64,000 bases of DNA from Thalassospira lucentensis MCCC 1A00383 = DSM 14000 (GTDB lineage: Bacteria; Pseudomonadota; Alphaproteobacteria; Rhodospirillales; Thalassospiraceae). Position numbers and translations under genes: made by a program. Numbering within the stretch: position 1 is the first letter of the stretch; each line of letters opens with the position of its first letter. The notes beneath the pieces were generated by a model, which was given only the letters and a program-made list of their open reading frames with translations, was not told where the DNA came from and ran no database searches. Positions 19,135 to 27,458 of this stretch are shown in pieces. The stretch lies in contig NZ_ATWN01000002.1 of assembly GCF_000421265.1 (NCBI RefSeq), positions 124,001 to 188,000 on the forward strand. Reading direction: 5' to 3'.

Positions 19135-19329
19135 CTATTTTCCAAGCGCCATGAAAGACAGAATAAACAAAAGCAAAAGGGCGCCGGCCTGAAGCAATAC
19201 GCGCAGCTGCATCAATTTATTGGATTTTCGCGCATCGTTGCCGCGTGCCATGGAAATGATGCCCAAAACCAGCACGACCGCCACAGCCGCCATCGCGAGC
19301 AACGCGCCAATCTGAAGAAATGCAGCCAT
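19135..19329 (-). CDS. Small twin-transmembrane protein
   Basis: A 64-residue protein with two hydrophobic helices (about residues 3-26 and 42-62) joined by a polar, basic loop (RGNDARKSNKLMQLRV). This is the pattern of the small 'twin transmembrane protein' family often found beside the PduO-type adenosyltransferase and etfBA in alphaproteobacteria; it is reminiscent of HIG1-type proteins. A GGAG sits before the ATG. Function is unknown. The 310 bases between this gene and the GST gene hold no recognised feature beyond the presumed divergent promoters. Confidence 0.78.
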   Translation of the reverse strand: MAAFLQIGALLAMAAVAVVLVLGIISMARGNDARKSNKLMQLRVLLQAGALLLLFILSFMALGK

Positions 19330-19639
19330 TGTTGTTTCTCCCTCGTTTCCAACTGTGATGTGTGTCGAAAACCTTGTTGTGCAATGACCTTGGCGGCGGC
19401 GTGACCCGACGTTACATCATCACAGTTATCTTAAAGGCGGCGACATGCTGCGCCAAACCGCCCGCCGGGGCAAGAGCCAGAAACACGAAAGTGGACCAAA
19501 AGGTTCTGGCAAAACGTCTGGCATTTGGAAACATTCTGCCTAAATCACAGGGATATGATGTTCGGCCTTGCTTGCAGAAGGAGCCTGAAAGCCGAATTTT
19601 TTTGTTAGATCACACCGCTATGAAAAGGATGACGTTCCA

Positions 19640-20344
19640 ATGTCCGACCTTTCCGCATTCGATATTACCAAACGCTGGCCCGCCAAAAATCCCGATATCT
19701 TGCAGCTTTATTCGTTTCCGACGCCCAATGGGGTCAAGGTTTCGATCATGCTTGAGGAGACCGGCCTTGCCTATGAAGCCCATACCATCAAGATCGGTGA
19801 GGATGAAACCTGGACGCCGGAATTTCTGTCCTTGAACCCGAACGGCAAAATTCCGGCAATTGTTGATCCCGATGGTCCGGGCGGCAAGCCGCTTGGCCTG
19901 TTTGAATCCGGGGCGATTTTGCAATATCTGGCCGAGAAAACCGGCAAGTTTTTGCCCGCCGATCCGGCAAAGCGGATTGAGACCCTGCAATGGGTTTATT
20001 TCCAGATGGCCGGGCTTGGCCCGATCTTTGGTCAACTTGGGTTCTTCCATAAATTTGCCGGTAAGGATTTTGAGGATAAACGCCCGCGCGACCGCTATGT
20101 GAATGAGTCGAAACGGTTGCTGGGCGTGCTTGAAACCCGCCTTGCCGGGCGTGACTGGATCATGGGCGATGACTATACCATTGCCGACATCGCAACACTT
20201 GGCTGGGTGCGGAACCTGATCGGATTTTATGGCGCCGGGGAACTGGTGGAATTTGATAAATTGGTCAATGTCCCGATCTGGCTGGAACGCGGATTGGCGC
20301 GGCCTGCGGTTCAGCGCGGGCTTGATATCCCGCCACGCCCATAG
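19640..20344 (+). CDS. Glutathione S-transferase, YfcG/YghU-like
   Basis: A 234-residue GST-fold protein. The thioredoxin-like domain (about residues 20-105) contains LYSFPTPNGVKVSIMLEETG, where the Thr-Pro-Asn turn replaces the usual catalytic Ser or Tyr motif, as in the nu-class YfcG/YghU disulfide-bond oxidoreductases. NPNGKIPAIVD holds the cis-proline, and LFESGAILQYLAEKTG is the glutathione gamma-Glu site. The helical domain carries the conserved DYTIADIATLGWVRNL capping motif. It probably acts on glutathione disulfides or conjugates in the cytoplasm; the exact reaction is not determined by sequence. Confidence 0.88.
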   Translation: MSDLSAFDITKRWPAKNPDILQLYSFPTPNGVKVSIMLEETGLAYEAHTIKIGEDETWTPEFLSLNPNGKIPAIVDPDGPGGKPLGLFESGAILQYLAEKTGKFLPADPAKRIETLQWVYFQMAGLGPIFGQLGFFHKFAGKDFEDKRPRDRYVNESKRLLGVLETRLAGRDWIMGDDYTIADIATLGWVRNLIGFYGAGELVEFDKLVNVPIWLERGLARPAVQRGLDIPPRP

Positions 20345-20382
20345 ATCAGCGGCCTATGCCAATCGTGGTTTAAATTGAAGTT

Positions 20383-20462
20383 TGACCGAATGGTCAGAAA
20401 TGCTTTCCATTCGGTCAGGCTGGCATTAACGTCCGGCGAGATGATTCGCCCCACGACGTTAA
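20383..20462 (+). promoter_or_regulatory. Structured leader with two hairpins upstream of the SAHH-like gene
   Basis: Hairpin 1 is an 11-base-pair perfect stem TGACCGAATGG / CCATTCGGTCA (20383-20393 with 20407-20417). Its left arm also forms an alternative palindrome TGACC-GAAT-GGTCA (20383-20396) of the form seen in TetR-type operators. Hairpin 2 has an outer stem TTAACGTC / GACGTTAA (20426-20433 with 20455-20462) and an inner stem GGCGA / TCGCC (20435-20439 with 20446-20450). It ends 13 bases before the ATG of the downstream gene, so it could mask the ribosome site. It matches no SAM or SAH riboswitch consensus that I can recall. Confidence 0.6.
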
Positions 20463-20475
20463 GAGACCAGCCCAT

Positions 20476-21642
20476 ATGACCAGTCGCATTAAAGACCCGG
20501 CCCTTGCCACGCAGATCACCGACGAAACCCTTGCCTGGCGGGAAGTTATCTGCCCGGTAACGGCAAAATACGGAAATTATGTCGCCAAACGTGATTTGCG
20601 CGACAAAACCATCGTCAGTTTCCAGCATGTTCTGGAAGATACCATCCCGACACTTTTGCCGTTTGTCAAAGCCGGGGCCAAGGTCAAGGTCGGGGCGTGC
20701 AATCCCGATAGTACCGATGATGTCGCCGCGGCCTATTTGGCGGCCAACGGGGTTGAGGTGCATGCGTTTTCGGGCATGACGCCAGATGAATATGCCAAAA
20801 GCATCGATATCCTGTCGTCCGAGCCCGCCGACATTGTTGCGGATATGGGCGGGGAGTTGATCGAGGCGTTTGTTCAAAAGGGCCAGAAGGTCGATGGCGC
20901 GCTTGAGGCGACCACCACCGGCGTTCACCGGGTGGAGAAACTTGAGTATGCCTTCCCGGTGTTTAACTGGAACGATATCGCGATCAAGGACCGCCTGCAT
21001 AACCGCCATCATGTGGCACAGGAAATGTGGCCGGTGTTTTCCAATGTGACGGGATTGGCGCTGTATGGTCGGTCGGTTCTGGTGATCGGGTTTGGTCCGG
21101 TGGGGCGCGGTGTTGCCGAGCGTGCGCGTAATCTGGGTGCTGTGGTATCGGTTGCCGAACGTGATCCGGTCCGTGCGCTTGAGGCCCAGCATCACGGATG
21201 CCGGGTTGTGGCGCTTGAAGACGGCTTAAAAGAAAGTGCGATCATTGTTACCGCGACGGGGCTTTCGGGCATTCTGGGCGAAAAACAGATCAAAATGGCC
21301 CGCCGTGGGGCGGTTCTGGTCAATGTCGGGCATTCCAACACCGAGATTGATGTCGCGTGGCTCGATACCCAGAAACAGACCAAAATGCGCCGCTATATCG
21401 AGCGGTTCGAGCTTGATAACAGCCGCGAGGTTTATCTTCTTAATCGCGGCAGTTTGTTGAATCTTGCACCGGGCATGGGCGGATCGGGCAAGGATCTGTT
21501 TGATCCGTTTTCCGCCATCCTTATTCGCGGCATTGACTGGCTGGCATCGGGTGGGGCGGCATCGTTCAAGCCGGGGTTCTATGCGTATCCGGGCGAAATC
21601 GAACGTGAAATCGCCGAGGCGATCCTGCATTCACACAGCTAA
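20476..21642 (+). CDS. Divergent S-adenosylhomocysteine hydrolase-like protein
   Basis: A 388-residue protein, shorter than true AhcY (about 430-470). Shared features are ACNPDSTDDVAAAYL, LEATTTGVHRVEKLE, the NAD loop VLVIGFGPVGRGVAERA, TATGLSGILG and VLVNVGHSNTEID. In the block where AhcY reads NVNDSVTKSKFDN this protein has NWNDIAIKDRLHN, which keeps the Lys but replaces the Asp by His. The DDGGD block is ADMGGE, and the C-terminal AhcY tail is absent. It may be a paralogue with altered substrate or lost activity. AAGAGA is the only ribosome-site candidate and is weak; the upstream leader is strongly structured. A clear terminator follows. Confidence 0.8.
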   Translation: MTSRIKDPALATQITDETLAWREVICPVTAKYGNYVAKRDLRDKTIVSFQHVLEDTIPTLLPFVKAGAKVKVGACNPDSTDDVAAAYLAANGVEVHAFSGMTPDEYAKSIDILSSEPADIVADMGGELIEAFVQKGQKVDGALEATTTGVHRVEKLEYAFPVFNWNDIAIKDRLHNRHHVAQEMWPVFSNVTGLALYGRSVLVIGFGPVGRGVAERARNLGAVVSVAERDPVRALEAQHHGCRVVALEDGLKESAIIVTATGLSGILGEKQIKMARRGAVLVNVGHSNTEIDVAWLDTQKQTKMRRYIERFELDNSREVYLLNRGSLLNLAPGMGGSGKDLFDPFSAILIRGIDWLASGGAASFKPGFYAYPGEIEREIAEAILHSHS

Positions 21643-21665
21643 GTTCCGATGACAGCAGAACGCAC

Positions 21666-21696
21666 AACACCCCGGCGATGACCGGGGTGTTTTTTT
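21666..21696 (+). terminator. Intrinsic terminator after the SAHH-like gene
   Basis: A ten-base-pair stem AACACCCCGG / CCGGGGTGTT (21666-21675 with 21682-21691), loop CGATGA, followed by TTTTTTT. Confidence 0.92.
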
Positions 21697-21717
21697 GTGC
21701 GGATTTTGACGATCCGG

Positions 21718-23817
21718 TCAGGCGCGATAGCCAATGCGCAGATTGCCCCATTGTTCGCCGTTTACCATGATCGGCACGTCGCATTCCTTCATGAAGACGA
21801 CGCTGTCGCCCATATCGCGGAAATAGGTTTGCAGAAGATGGGGTTTGGTATTGCGCGCCGCCATCAAACCGGCCCGGTCATCAAAGATGCGCCGGTTGCG
21901 ACAGTTGCCCATGTTCCAGGCCGGTTCGCCGGGACGTTGGGGCTGACTGTAAATCTTGTTGTGGGTCGGAAGATAGCCGTTGAAATCGACCCCGGCGGCA
22001 AAGACGATGTGCTTGTCCTTTTCAAGGACGGCTTCCTGAAGCGGGGTGAAGTTGTGGTCGGTAAACGCGATATAGGGCGTCATGAACTGTTTGGGGTCGC
22101 TGCCCGCAATTGATTCGTAACGCGGACTGAACAGATCGTCGTGCTCGACTTCCTTGTTGCGAAGTCCTGTTTCAAGAACCTTGCCGAGTTCACCGGCCAG
22201 TTTCATCCCGATATCGGCGATCTTGCCGTCATGTTCGTGGGTCTTACGCAGATGGTCGAGAATGACCTCATAGGCCTGATCGTCGACTTCGGTGAACTGA
22301 ACATGGGTCCCAAGGTTTGAGACGGCCTTGACAATCCCATGCAGAACCGTGCCATCGACCATGGTGATGATGATTGGTTTGGCCCGGTCCTTTTCACTGG
22401 CGTCAATACGTGCCAGCAGTCCGGAAGGTGACATGTCCGCCGTCACCCCGCTTCGGACATCGCCGCCACCAAAATCAACCTTGATGTCGACGGCAATCGG
22501 GGCGCGTTCTTCGTTGCGGCGGTTGGTGTTATCGGCACTGCGCAAGACACCGCGGAAACGGCTTTCCATTTCGTTGATGTCGTTGCGGATGTTGGAGGCC
22601 AGAATGCGCAGGTTTTCGGCGGTTTCACTGGCATTTTGGGATTTGTCACTGGCCAGTGCGATGTCGCTTGAAATCCCCTGCATGTGGGTCGAGACTTCCT
22701 GCGCGCTCGATGAAATCTCGGCAATCGCGGCAGTTTGTTGTTCAACCGATGCGGAAATATCTGATGAAAGCTGGCTGACTTCGTCAATCGCGCCACCGAT
22801 GCCCTCAATCGCGGTCACGGCCTCAGACGTTGCCCCCTGAATGGCGGTGATTTGCGAATTGATGTCGAGGATGGCTTTTTCGGTCTGGGTTGCGAGGTTT
22901 TTCACCTCGTTGGCAACCACGGCAAAACCCTTGCCAGCATCGCCGGCACGCGCGGCCTCGATGGTGGCGTTCAGGGCCAGCATCTTGGTCTGATCGGAAA
23001 TGCGTTTGACGATATCAACAACCTTGCCGATCTCGCTTGCGGTGTCTGACAGGCTGTTCATCGTCTGCGATGTTTCGCGCGCGCGGGTTACGGCCTGACC
23101 GGCAATGTCATTGGTTTTGTGAATGCGGTCGGCGATTTCATGGCTGGATGCCTGAAGTTCTTCGGTCGCGGATGCCACGGTTGAGACATTGTTGCTGGCG
23201 ATTGCGGTGGTTGAGGTGATCCGTTCGACCAGATTGGAAAGGTCGTTGGCATCGTTTTCCATGGCTTGCGCCACGTCGTTGGTTCGGCCTGCCTGAAAAC
23301 CGACTTCGGAAATGATATTGTCGGTTTCACGTTCGATGATTTCGGACATCGACTGGACTTCGGATGCCGAACGGCGCTGCATTTTCTTTGCCTGAATGGC
23401 GGACATCAGGCTTGCCATATCGGCCATCAAAAGGCATTGGGCCGCATCGATGAAGGCAGGGGTGTTGCGTGTGCGTTTTGTGCCCGAGGCCAGTGACGCA
23501 CAGCTTGCCGCTGTGGTGTGATAGGCCTGCACCAGACGGTCGGGCGAAATATCGGTTGCGGCGTCGGCGAGCAGGTGCTCATCGAAACACTGGTTAAACG
23601 CGCTGGCAGAAGTGGCATTGGCCATGGCGCGGAAACGATTGGCAAGACCGTCAACAAAGCTTCGCGGATCGCCGGGATCGGCGCTGCTTTGGCCGGTGCC
23701 AAACAATTGGCCAATCAAGCCTTCTGCCAGTTGGGTGGCATGTTGCTCAAAAAGGTCCTTTGTTTCACCTATGCGCGCATAGATTGTGTTTTTAGACGTT
23801 GCAGAGGCGTGATTCAT
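21718..23817 (-). CDS. Soluble methyl-accepting chemotaxis protein with PilZ and C-terminal sensor-like domain
   Basis: A 699-residue chemoreceptor with no transmembrane segment. An N-terminal helical domain (about 1-150) has a globin-like look ([19 protein letters not shown], His81 a possible proximal ligand), which is a guess. The signalling domain (about 160-410) contains the hairpin-tip region [22 protein letters not shown] PilZ domain follows at 432-511, with RRNEER (RxxxR) and DMSPSG (DxSxxG), the c-di-GMP-binding motifs. The last 150 residues ([24 protein letters not shown]) form a PAS/Cache-like domain seen C-terminally in some alphaproteobacterial receptors. It may therefore combine c-di-GMP and a cytoplasmic signal to control CheA. 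Confidence 0.88.
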   Translation of the reverse strand: MNHASATSKNTIYARIGETKDLFEQHATQLAEGLIGQLFGTGQSSADPGDPRSFVDGLANRFRAMANATSASAFNQCFDEHLLADAATDISPDRLVQAYHTTAASCASLASGTKRTRNTPAFIDAAQCLLMADMASLMSAIQAKKMQRRSASEVQSMSEIIERETDNIISEVGFQAGRTNDVAQAMENDANDLSNLVERITSTTAIASNNVSTVASATEELQASSHEIADRIHKTNDIAGQAVTRARETSQTMNSLSDTASEIGKVVDIVKRISDQTKMLALNATIEAARAGDAGKGFAVVANEVKNLATQTEKAILDINSQITAIQGATSEAVTAIEGIGGAIDEVSQLSSDISASVEQQTAAIAEISSSAQEVSTHMQGISSDIALASDKSQNASETAENLRILASNIRNDINEMESRFRGVLRSADNTNRRNEERAPIAVDIKVDFGGGDVRSGVTADMSPSGLLARIDASEKDRAKPIIITMVDGTVLHGIVKAVSNLGTHVQFTEVDDQAYEVILDHLRKTHEHDGKIADIGMKLAGELGKVLETGLRNKEVEHDDLFSPRYESIAGSDPKQFMTPYIAFTDHNFTPLQEAVLEKDKHIVFAAGVDFNGYLPTHNKIYSQPQRPGEPAWNMGNCRNRRIFDDRAGLMAARNTKPHLLQTYFRDMGDSVVFMKECDVPIMVNGEQWGNLRIGYRA

Positions 23818-23950
23818 TTTTACGTCTCTCCCTTTTCCCCTAGCGGCGCATTGGCCGGTTTTGCGCAGATTCTTGATACTCTGCGTTCATGTCTTTGAAG
23901 TCTACCACTACCCGTCGGGGGACGAGATATCATACTTTAGGTTGATACGA

Positions 23951-23979
23951 AAAAGTGGCCCGTCAAGACTGACGGGCCA
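23951..23979 (-). terminator. Intrinsic terminator of mcd
   Basis: A ten-base-pair stem TGGCCCGTCA / TGACGGGCCA (23956-23965 with 23970-23979), loop AGAC. On the minus strand CTTTTTCG follows. It is about 75 bases beyond the mcd stop. Confidence 0.82.
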
Positions 23980-24052
23980 AGTTTGCCCTCGTTGGTTACA
24001 GGGGCCACGGTTCGAGATGTAAATTTGTGTCAGGTTTCAATCTGTTAGCGGG

Positions 24053-25720
24053 TCAGCGGCCCAGAATGCCGCGGGTCACGACCTGTGCCTGAATTTCAGC
24101 AGCGCCTTCGAAAATATTCAAAATACGGGCATCACAGAGAACCCGGCTGATCTGATATTCCAGCGCATAGCCGTTGCCGCCGTGAATCTGAAGCGCATTG
24201 TCGGCATTTGACCACGCGACGCGTGCGCCCAGAAGCTTTGCCATGCCCGCCTCAATGTCGCAGCGGATATCCTGATCCTTTTCAAGGGCCGAGAAATAGG
24301 TCAACTGACGGGCAATCATGGTTTCCACGACCATCCATGCGACCTTGCCATACACACGCGGGAAGGCATAAAGCGGTTTGGAAAACTGCACCCGGTCCTT
24401 GGCATAGCGCATGCCGATTTCAAGCGCGTTCTGGGCAACACCAACCGCACGGGCGGCGGTTTGAATGCGCGCAGACTCGAACGTTGCCATCAGTTGCTTG
24501 AACCCCTGTCCTTCGTCGCCGCCCAGAAGGTTTTCACTGGGTACCTCGAACCCGTCAAACGACAGTTCGTATTCTTTCATCCCGCGATAGCCAAGAACCT
24601 CAATCTCGCCGCCGGACATGCCGTTGGCTGGGAAGGGATCATTGTCCGTACCGCGTGGTTTTTCCGCCAAAAGCATCGAAAGCCCGCGATAGCCAGCTTC
24701 ATCCGGGTTGGTGCGCGCCAAAAGCGTCATCAGGTCAGACCGGGCAGCATGGGTGATCCAGGTTTTGTTGCCGGTGACCTTGTATGTGTCGCCATCCTTG
24801 ACGGCACGGGTGCGCAGATGGGCCAGATCGGAACCATTGTTTGGTTCGGTGAAAACAGCGGTGGGCAGGATTTCACCCGATGCCAGTTTGGGCAGGTAAT
24901 GTTGTTTTTGTGCGTCCGTCCCGCCAAGGCGGATCAGTTCGGCGGCAATTTCCGACCGGGTGCCGAGCGATCCGACCCCGATATAGCCACGCGACAGTTC
25001 CTCGGTCACGACGCACATGGCGGTTTTGCCCATGCCAAGTCCGCCGAATTCTTCGGGGATGGTCAGGCCAAACACGCCGAGTTCGGACATCTCATTGACG
25101 ATCTCAATCGGGATCAACTCATCGCGTTCGTGCCAGCCGTGGGCATGGGGGGTGACCTTTTCATCGACAAAGCGGCGGAACTGGTTGCGCACCATATCAA
25201 GCGTTTCGTCTTCAAGGCCGGTTTCACCGAACTGGCCGGTATCAAGGCTGTCTTGAATTTCATGGGCAATAGCGCGCCGCGTGGCATCCGAGTTGCCATG
25301 TGTCGCCAACATCTTAACCGATGGGTTGGAGGTGAATGCCGTAATGACATCGGCGGGAACGCCAAGGGTCGAAAGGCGGATAAATTCGCCCTGCGACATG
25401 GCAATGCCGCCTGAAATCTGGGCCAGATATTCGCCAAAGGCGGCTTGCAGGATAAGCTGTTCAAGTGTGCCGTATTTGCCCTGTGTATTCAGCCGTTCTG
25501 ACCATGCCTTCATTTGCTGAAGGGCGGTGACATAGGTTGTGAACCAGGCAAAACCATGGGCGGCAAACTGATGTTCATCAAAGGCGGCGGCATCAACCTT
25601 GCCATCGATGGTAACCGCCGCACGCAGGGCATTTTCGGCTGCATCATACACAGGTGCCAGTGCCGACACGGCGTCGTCACACAGACGGTTCAAATCAGCA
25701 AGCAGGGCGGTATCGGTCAT
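24053..25720 (-). CDS. mcd: Acyl-CoA dehydrogenase, probable (2S)-methylsuccinyl-CoA dehydrogenase
   Basis: A 555-residue flavoprotein. An N-terminal extension of about 160 residues precedes a standard acyl-CoA dehydrogenase core (TIPEEFGGLGMGKTAM; the flavin region TEPNNGSDLAHLRTRA; GNKTWITHAARSD; and the C-terminal QIHGGNGYALEYQISRVL). This long form is typical of methylsuccinyl-CoA dehydrogenase of the ethylmalonyl-CoA pathway, which oxidises methylsuccinyl-CoA to mesaconyl-CoA and passes electrons to ETF. The assignment is supported by the neighbouring ccr and ecm genes. The ATG at 25720 gives the expected MTDTALLADL start; 43 codons upstream are open but not family-like. Confidence 0.88.
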   Translation of the reverse strand: MTDTALLADLNRLCDDAVSALAPVYDAAENALRAAVTIDGKVDAAAFDEHQFAAHGFAWFTTYVTALQQMKAWSERLNTQGKYGTLEQLILQAAFGEYLAQISGGIAMSQGEFIRLSTLGVPADVITAFTSNPSVKMLATHGNSDATRRAIAHEIQDSLDTGQFGETGLEDETLDMVRNQFRRFVDEKVTPHAHGWHERDELIPIEIVNEMSELGVFGLTIPEEFGGLGMGKTAMCVVTEELSRGYIGVGSLGTRSEIAAELIRLGGTDAQKQHYLPKLASGEILPTAVFTEPNNGSDLAHLRTRAVKDGDTYKVTGNKTWITHAARSDLMTLLARTNPDEAGYRGLSMLLAEKPRGTDNDPFPANGMSGGEIEVLGYRGMKEYELSFDGFEVPSENLLGGDEGQGFKQLMATFESARIQTAARAVGVAQNALEIGMRYAKDRVQFSKPLYAFPRVYGKVAWMVVETMIARQLTYFSALEKDQDIRCDIEAGMAKLLGARVAWSNADNALQIHGGNGYALEYQISRVLCDARILNIFEGAAEIQAQVVTRGILGR

Positions 25721-25803
25721 GGTTCTGGTCCTCGGATCGGCAATCATGTGGGGCGATTGCACAACATAATTAGGTATCGGAGCTAACTGCCCGAAAAGGG
25801 TGG

Positions 25804-25848
25804 TGGCACCCCGTACGCTGATCGGGCGAGAACGCGCGCGGGGTGCCA
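25804..25848. repeat. Long-loop inverted repeat between ccr and mcd
   Basis: TGGCACCCCG (25804-25813) and CGGGGTGCCA (25839-25848) form a ten-base-pair stem with a 25-base loop in the 155-base gap between the ccr stop and the mcd start. No run of T follows on the minus strand (CCACCCTTTTCGG). It may be a weak terminator or a processing stem setting the ccr:mcd ratio. Confidence 0.55.
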
Positions 25849-25875
25849 ACGGTCAGTCGAAAGCGTTATGTGGGT

Positions 25876-27156
25876 TCAGCTTTCGACTGCTTCTTCAAGT
25901 GTGCGCATGCCAGGGCGTTTTGCCTGCACCAGTACAGCCATATTTCCCGGTTTGTGTTCGTTGCGCATCATTTTCATATGCGAGCGCGGGATGTCATCCC
26001 AACTGAACACTTCGGACATGCTGGGATCAATACGGCGTTCGATCATCAGCTTGTTGGCCTGTGCTGCCTGTTTCAGGTTGGCAAAGTGGCTGCCCTGAAT
26101 GCGTTTCTGGCGCATCCAGACGAAACGCGCATCAAACGTCAGGTTAAAGCCGGTGGTCCCAGCACAGAACACCACCATGCCGCCGCGTTTCACCACGTTG
26201 CACGATACCGGGAAGGTTTGTTCGCCGGGATGTTCAAAGACGATATCAACGTCATTGCCCTTGCCGGTGATGTCCCAGATCGCCTTGCCGAATTTGCGGA
26301 CTTCTTTCATGTAATCGCCAAATTCCGGGCCATTGACCGTGGGCAACTGGCCCCAGCAATTGAAATCCTTACGGTTGATGACCGCCTTGGCCCCAAGGCC
26401 AAGCACAAATTCACGTTTGGATTCATCGGAAATCACCCCGATGGCATTGGCCCCGGCGGTGGTGATCAACTGGATCGCCATCGATCCCAAACCACCCGAT
26501 GCACCCCAGACCAGAACATTATGCCCCGGACGCAGGATGTGCGGACGATGGCCAAACAGCATGCGATAGGCGGTGGCAAGGGTCAGGGTGTAACACGCAC
26601 TTTCTTCCCACGTCAGGTGTTTGGGACGGGGCATGAGTTGCTGTGACTGGACACAGGTGAACTGGGCAAACGACCCGTCTGGGGTCTCATAGCCCCAAAT
26701 ACGCTGGGTCGGGGACAACATCGGATCACCGCCGTTGCATTCCTCGTCATCGCCATCATCCTGATTACAGTGAATGACGACTTCATCGCCGACTTTCCAG
26801 CGGGTGACTTTTGACCCAACCGCCCAGACGATGCCCGACGCATCGGACCCGGCGATATGATAGGGCAGGTCATGAACATCAAAGACCGAGATCGGTTGGC
26901 CGAGGGACGCCCAGACGCCGTTGTAATTCACGCCCGCCGCCATCACGAGTACGAGGACTTCGTGGCTGTCAGGCTGTGTCACCGGCAGGATTTCGCATTG
27001 CATGGCGGTATCAGGTTCGCCGTGGCGTTCACGGCGAATGGCCCAGCCATACATGTTTTTGGGCACATGACCCAATGGCGGGATTTCGCCAATTTCATAT
27101 AAGTCTTTTACTTCCTGACCGCCGCGGAAAGGCAATACTTCGGCAGTGGTATTCAT
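25876..27156 (-). CDS. ccr: Crotonyl-CoA carboxylase/reductase
   Basis: A 426-residue medium-chain dehydrogenase/reductase. It reductively carboxylates crotonyl-CoA with NADPH and CO2 to ethylmalonyl-CoA, the defining reaction of the ethylmalonyl-CoA pathway. Family features are the N-terminal GEIPPLGHVPKNMYGWAIRR, the segment VMAAGVNYNGVWASLGQP, the nucleotide-binding VLVWGASGGLGSMAIQL and the C-terminal FSWDDIPRSHMKMMRNEH. I choose the ATG at 27156, which follows AAGGAGTGAAGGCC at good spacing; a GTG three codons earlier abuts the ribosome site. Divergent from ecm and upstream of mcd. Confidence 0.95.
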   Translation of the reverse strand: MNTTAEVLPFRGGQEVKDLYEIGEIPPLGHVPKNMYGWAIRRERHGEPDTAMQCEILPVTQPDSHEVLVLVMAAGVNYNGVWASLGQPISVFDVHDLPYHIAGSDASGIVWAVGSKVTRWKVGDEVVIHCNQDDGDDEECNGGDPMLSPTQRIWGYETPDGSFAQFTCVQSQQLMPRPKHLTWEESACYTLTLATAYRMLFGHRPHILRPGHNVLVWGASGGLGSMAIQLITTAGANAIGVISDESKREFVLGLGAKAVINRKDFNCWGQLPTVNGPEFGDYMKEVRKFGKAIWDITGKGNDVDIVFEHPGEQTFPVSCNVVKRGGMVVFCAGTTGFNLTFDARFVWMRQKRIQGSHFANLKQAAQANKLMIERRIDPSMSEVFSWDDIPRSHMKMMRNEHKPGNMAVLVQAKRPGMRTLEEAVES

Positions 27157-27367
27157 GGCCTTCACTCCTTGTTCGGGGTCGATCCGAATCGCGCCGGGGT
27201 GTCTTGTAATAAAATTACCCTGTGTTGCGCTGCGGTCGACGAAACCTCCAAGCCACGGAATTTGTTTTTATTTCCCTGACAATTCCCCGGTTTTCAGCCG
27301 ATATTGCGCGGCGGGGTTCCGGGATTAGTTTGTTTTCGCTTTTATCGCGTTGCACAAATTGTTATAT

Positions 27368-27397
27368 AATTATCCAAATGATGTCTAGTGGATAATT
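27368..27397. promoter_or_regulatory. Inverted repeat in the ccr-ecm divergent promoter region
   Basis: AATTATCCA (27368-27376) and TGGATAATT (27389-27397) are exact reverse complements with a 12-base spacer, about 60-90 bases upstream of ecm and about 210 upstream of ccr, in a notably AT-rich stretch. The placement suits an operator shared by the two ethylmalonyl-CoA pathway promoters. TetR-type regulation of ccr is known in Methylobacterium, but its site sequence was not compared. Confidence 0.5.
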
Positions 27398-27458
27398 TAA
27401 TAACGTTTTCGTGTAATAAAACGTAAGCGTTTCAGTAATAAAAGTACGCGAGGTCGTG

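Noticed and set aside
20383-20475. Known SAM-II, SAM/SAH or SAH riboswitch before the SAHH-like gene
   Set aside because: The conserved cores of these classes were not found; only generic strong hairpins are visible, so it is reported as an unassigned structured leader.
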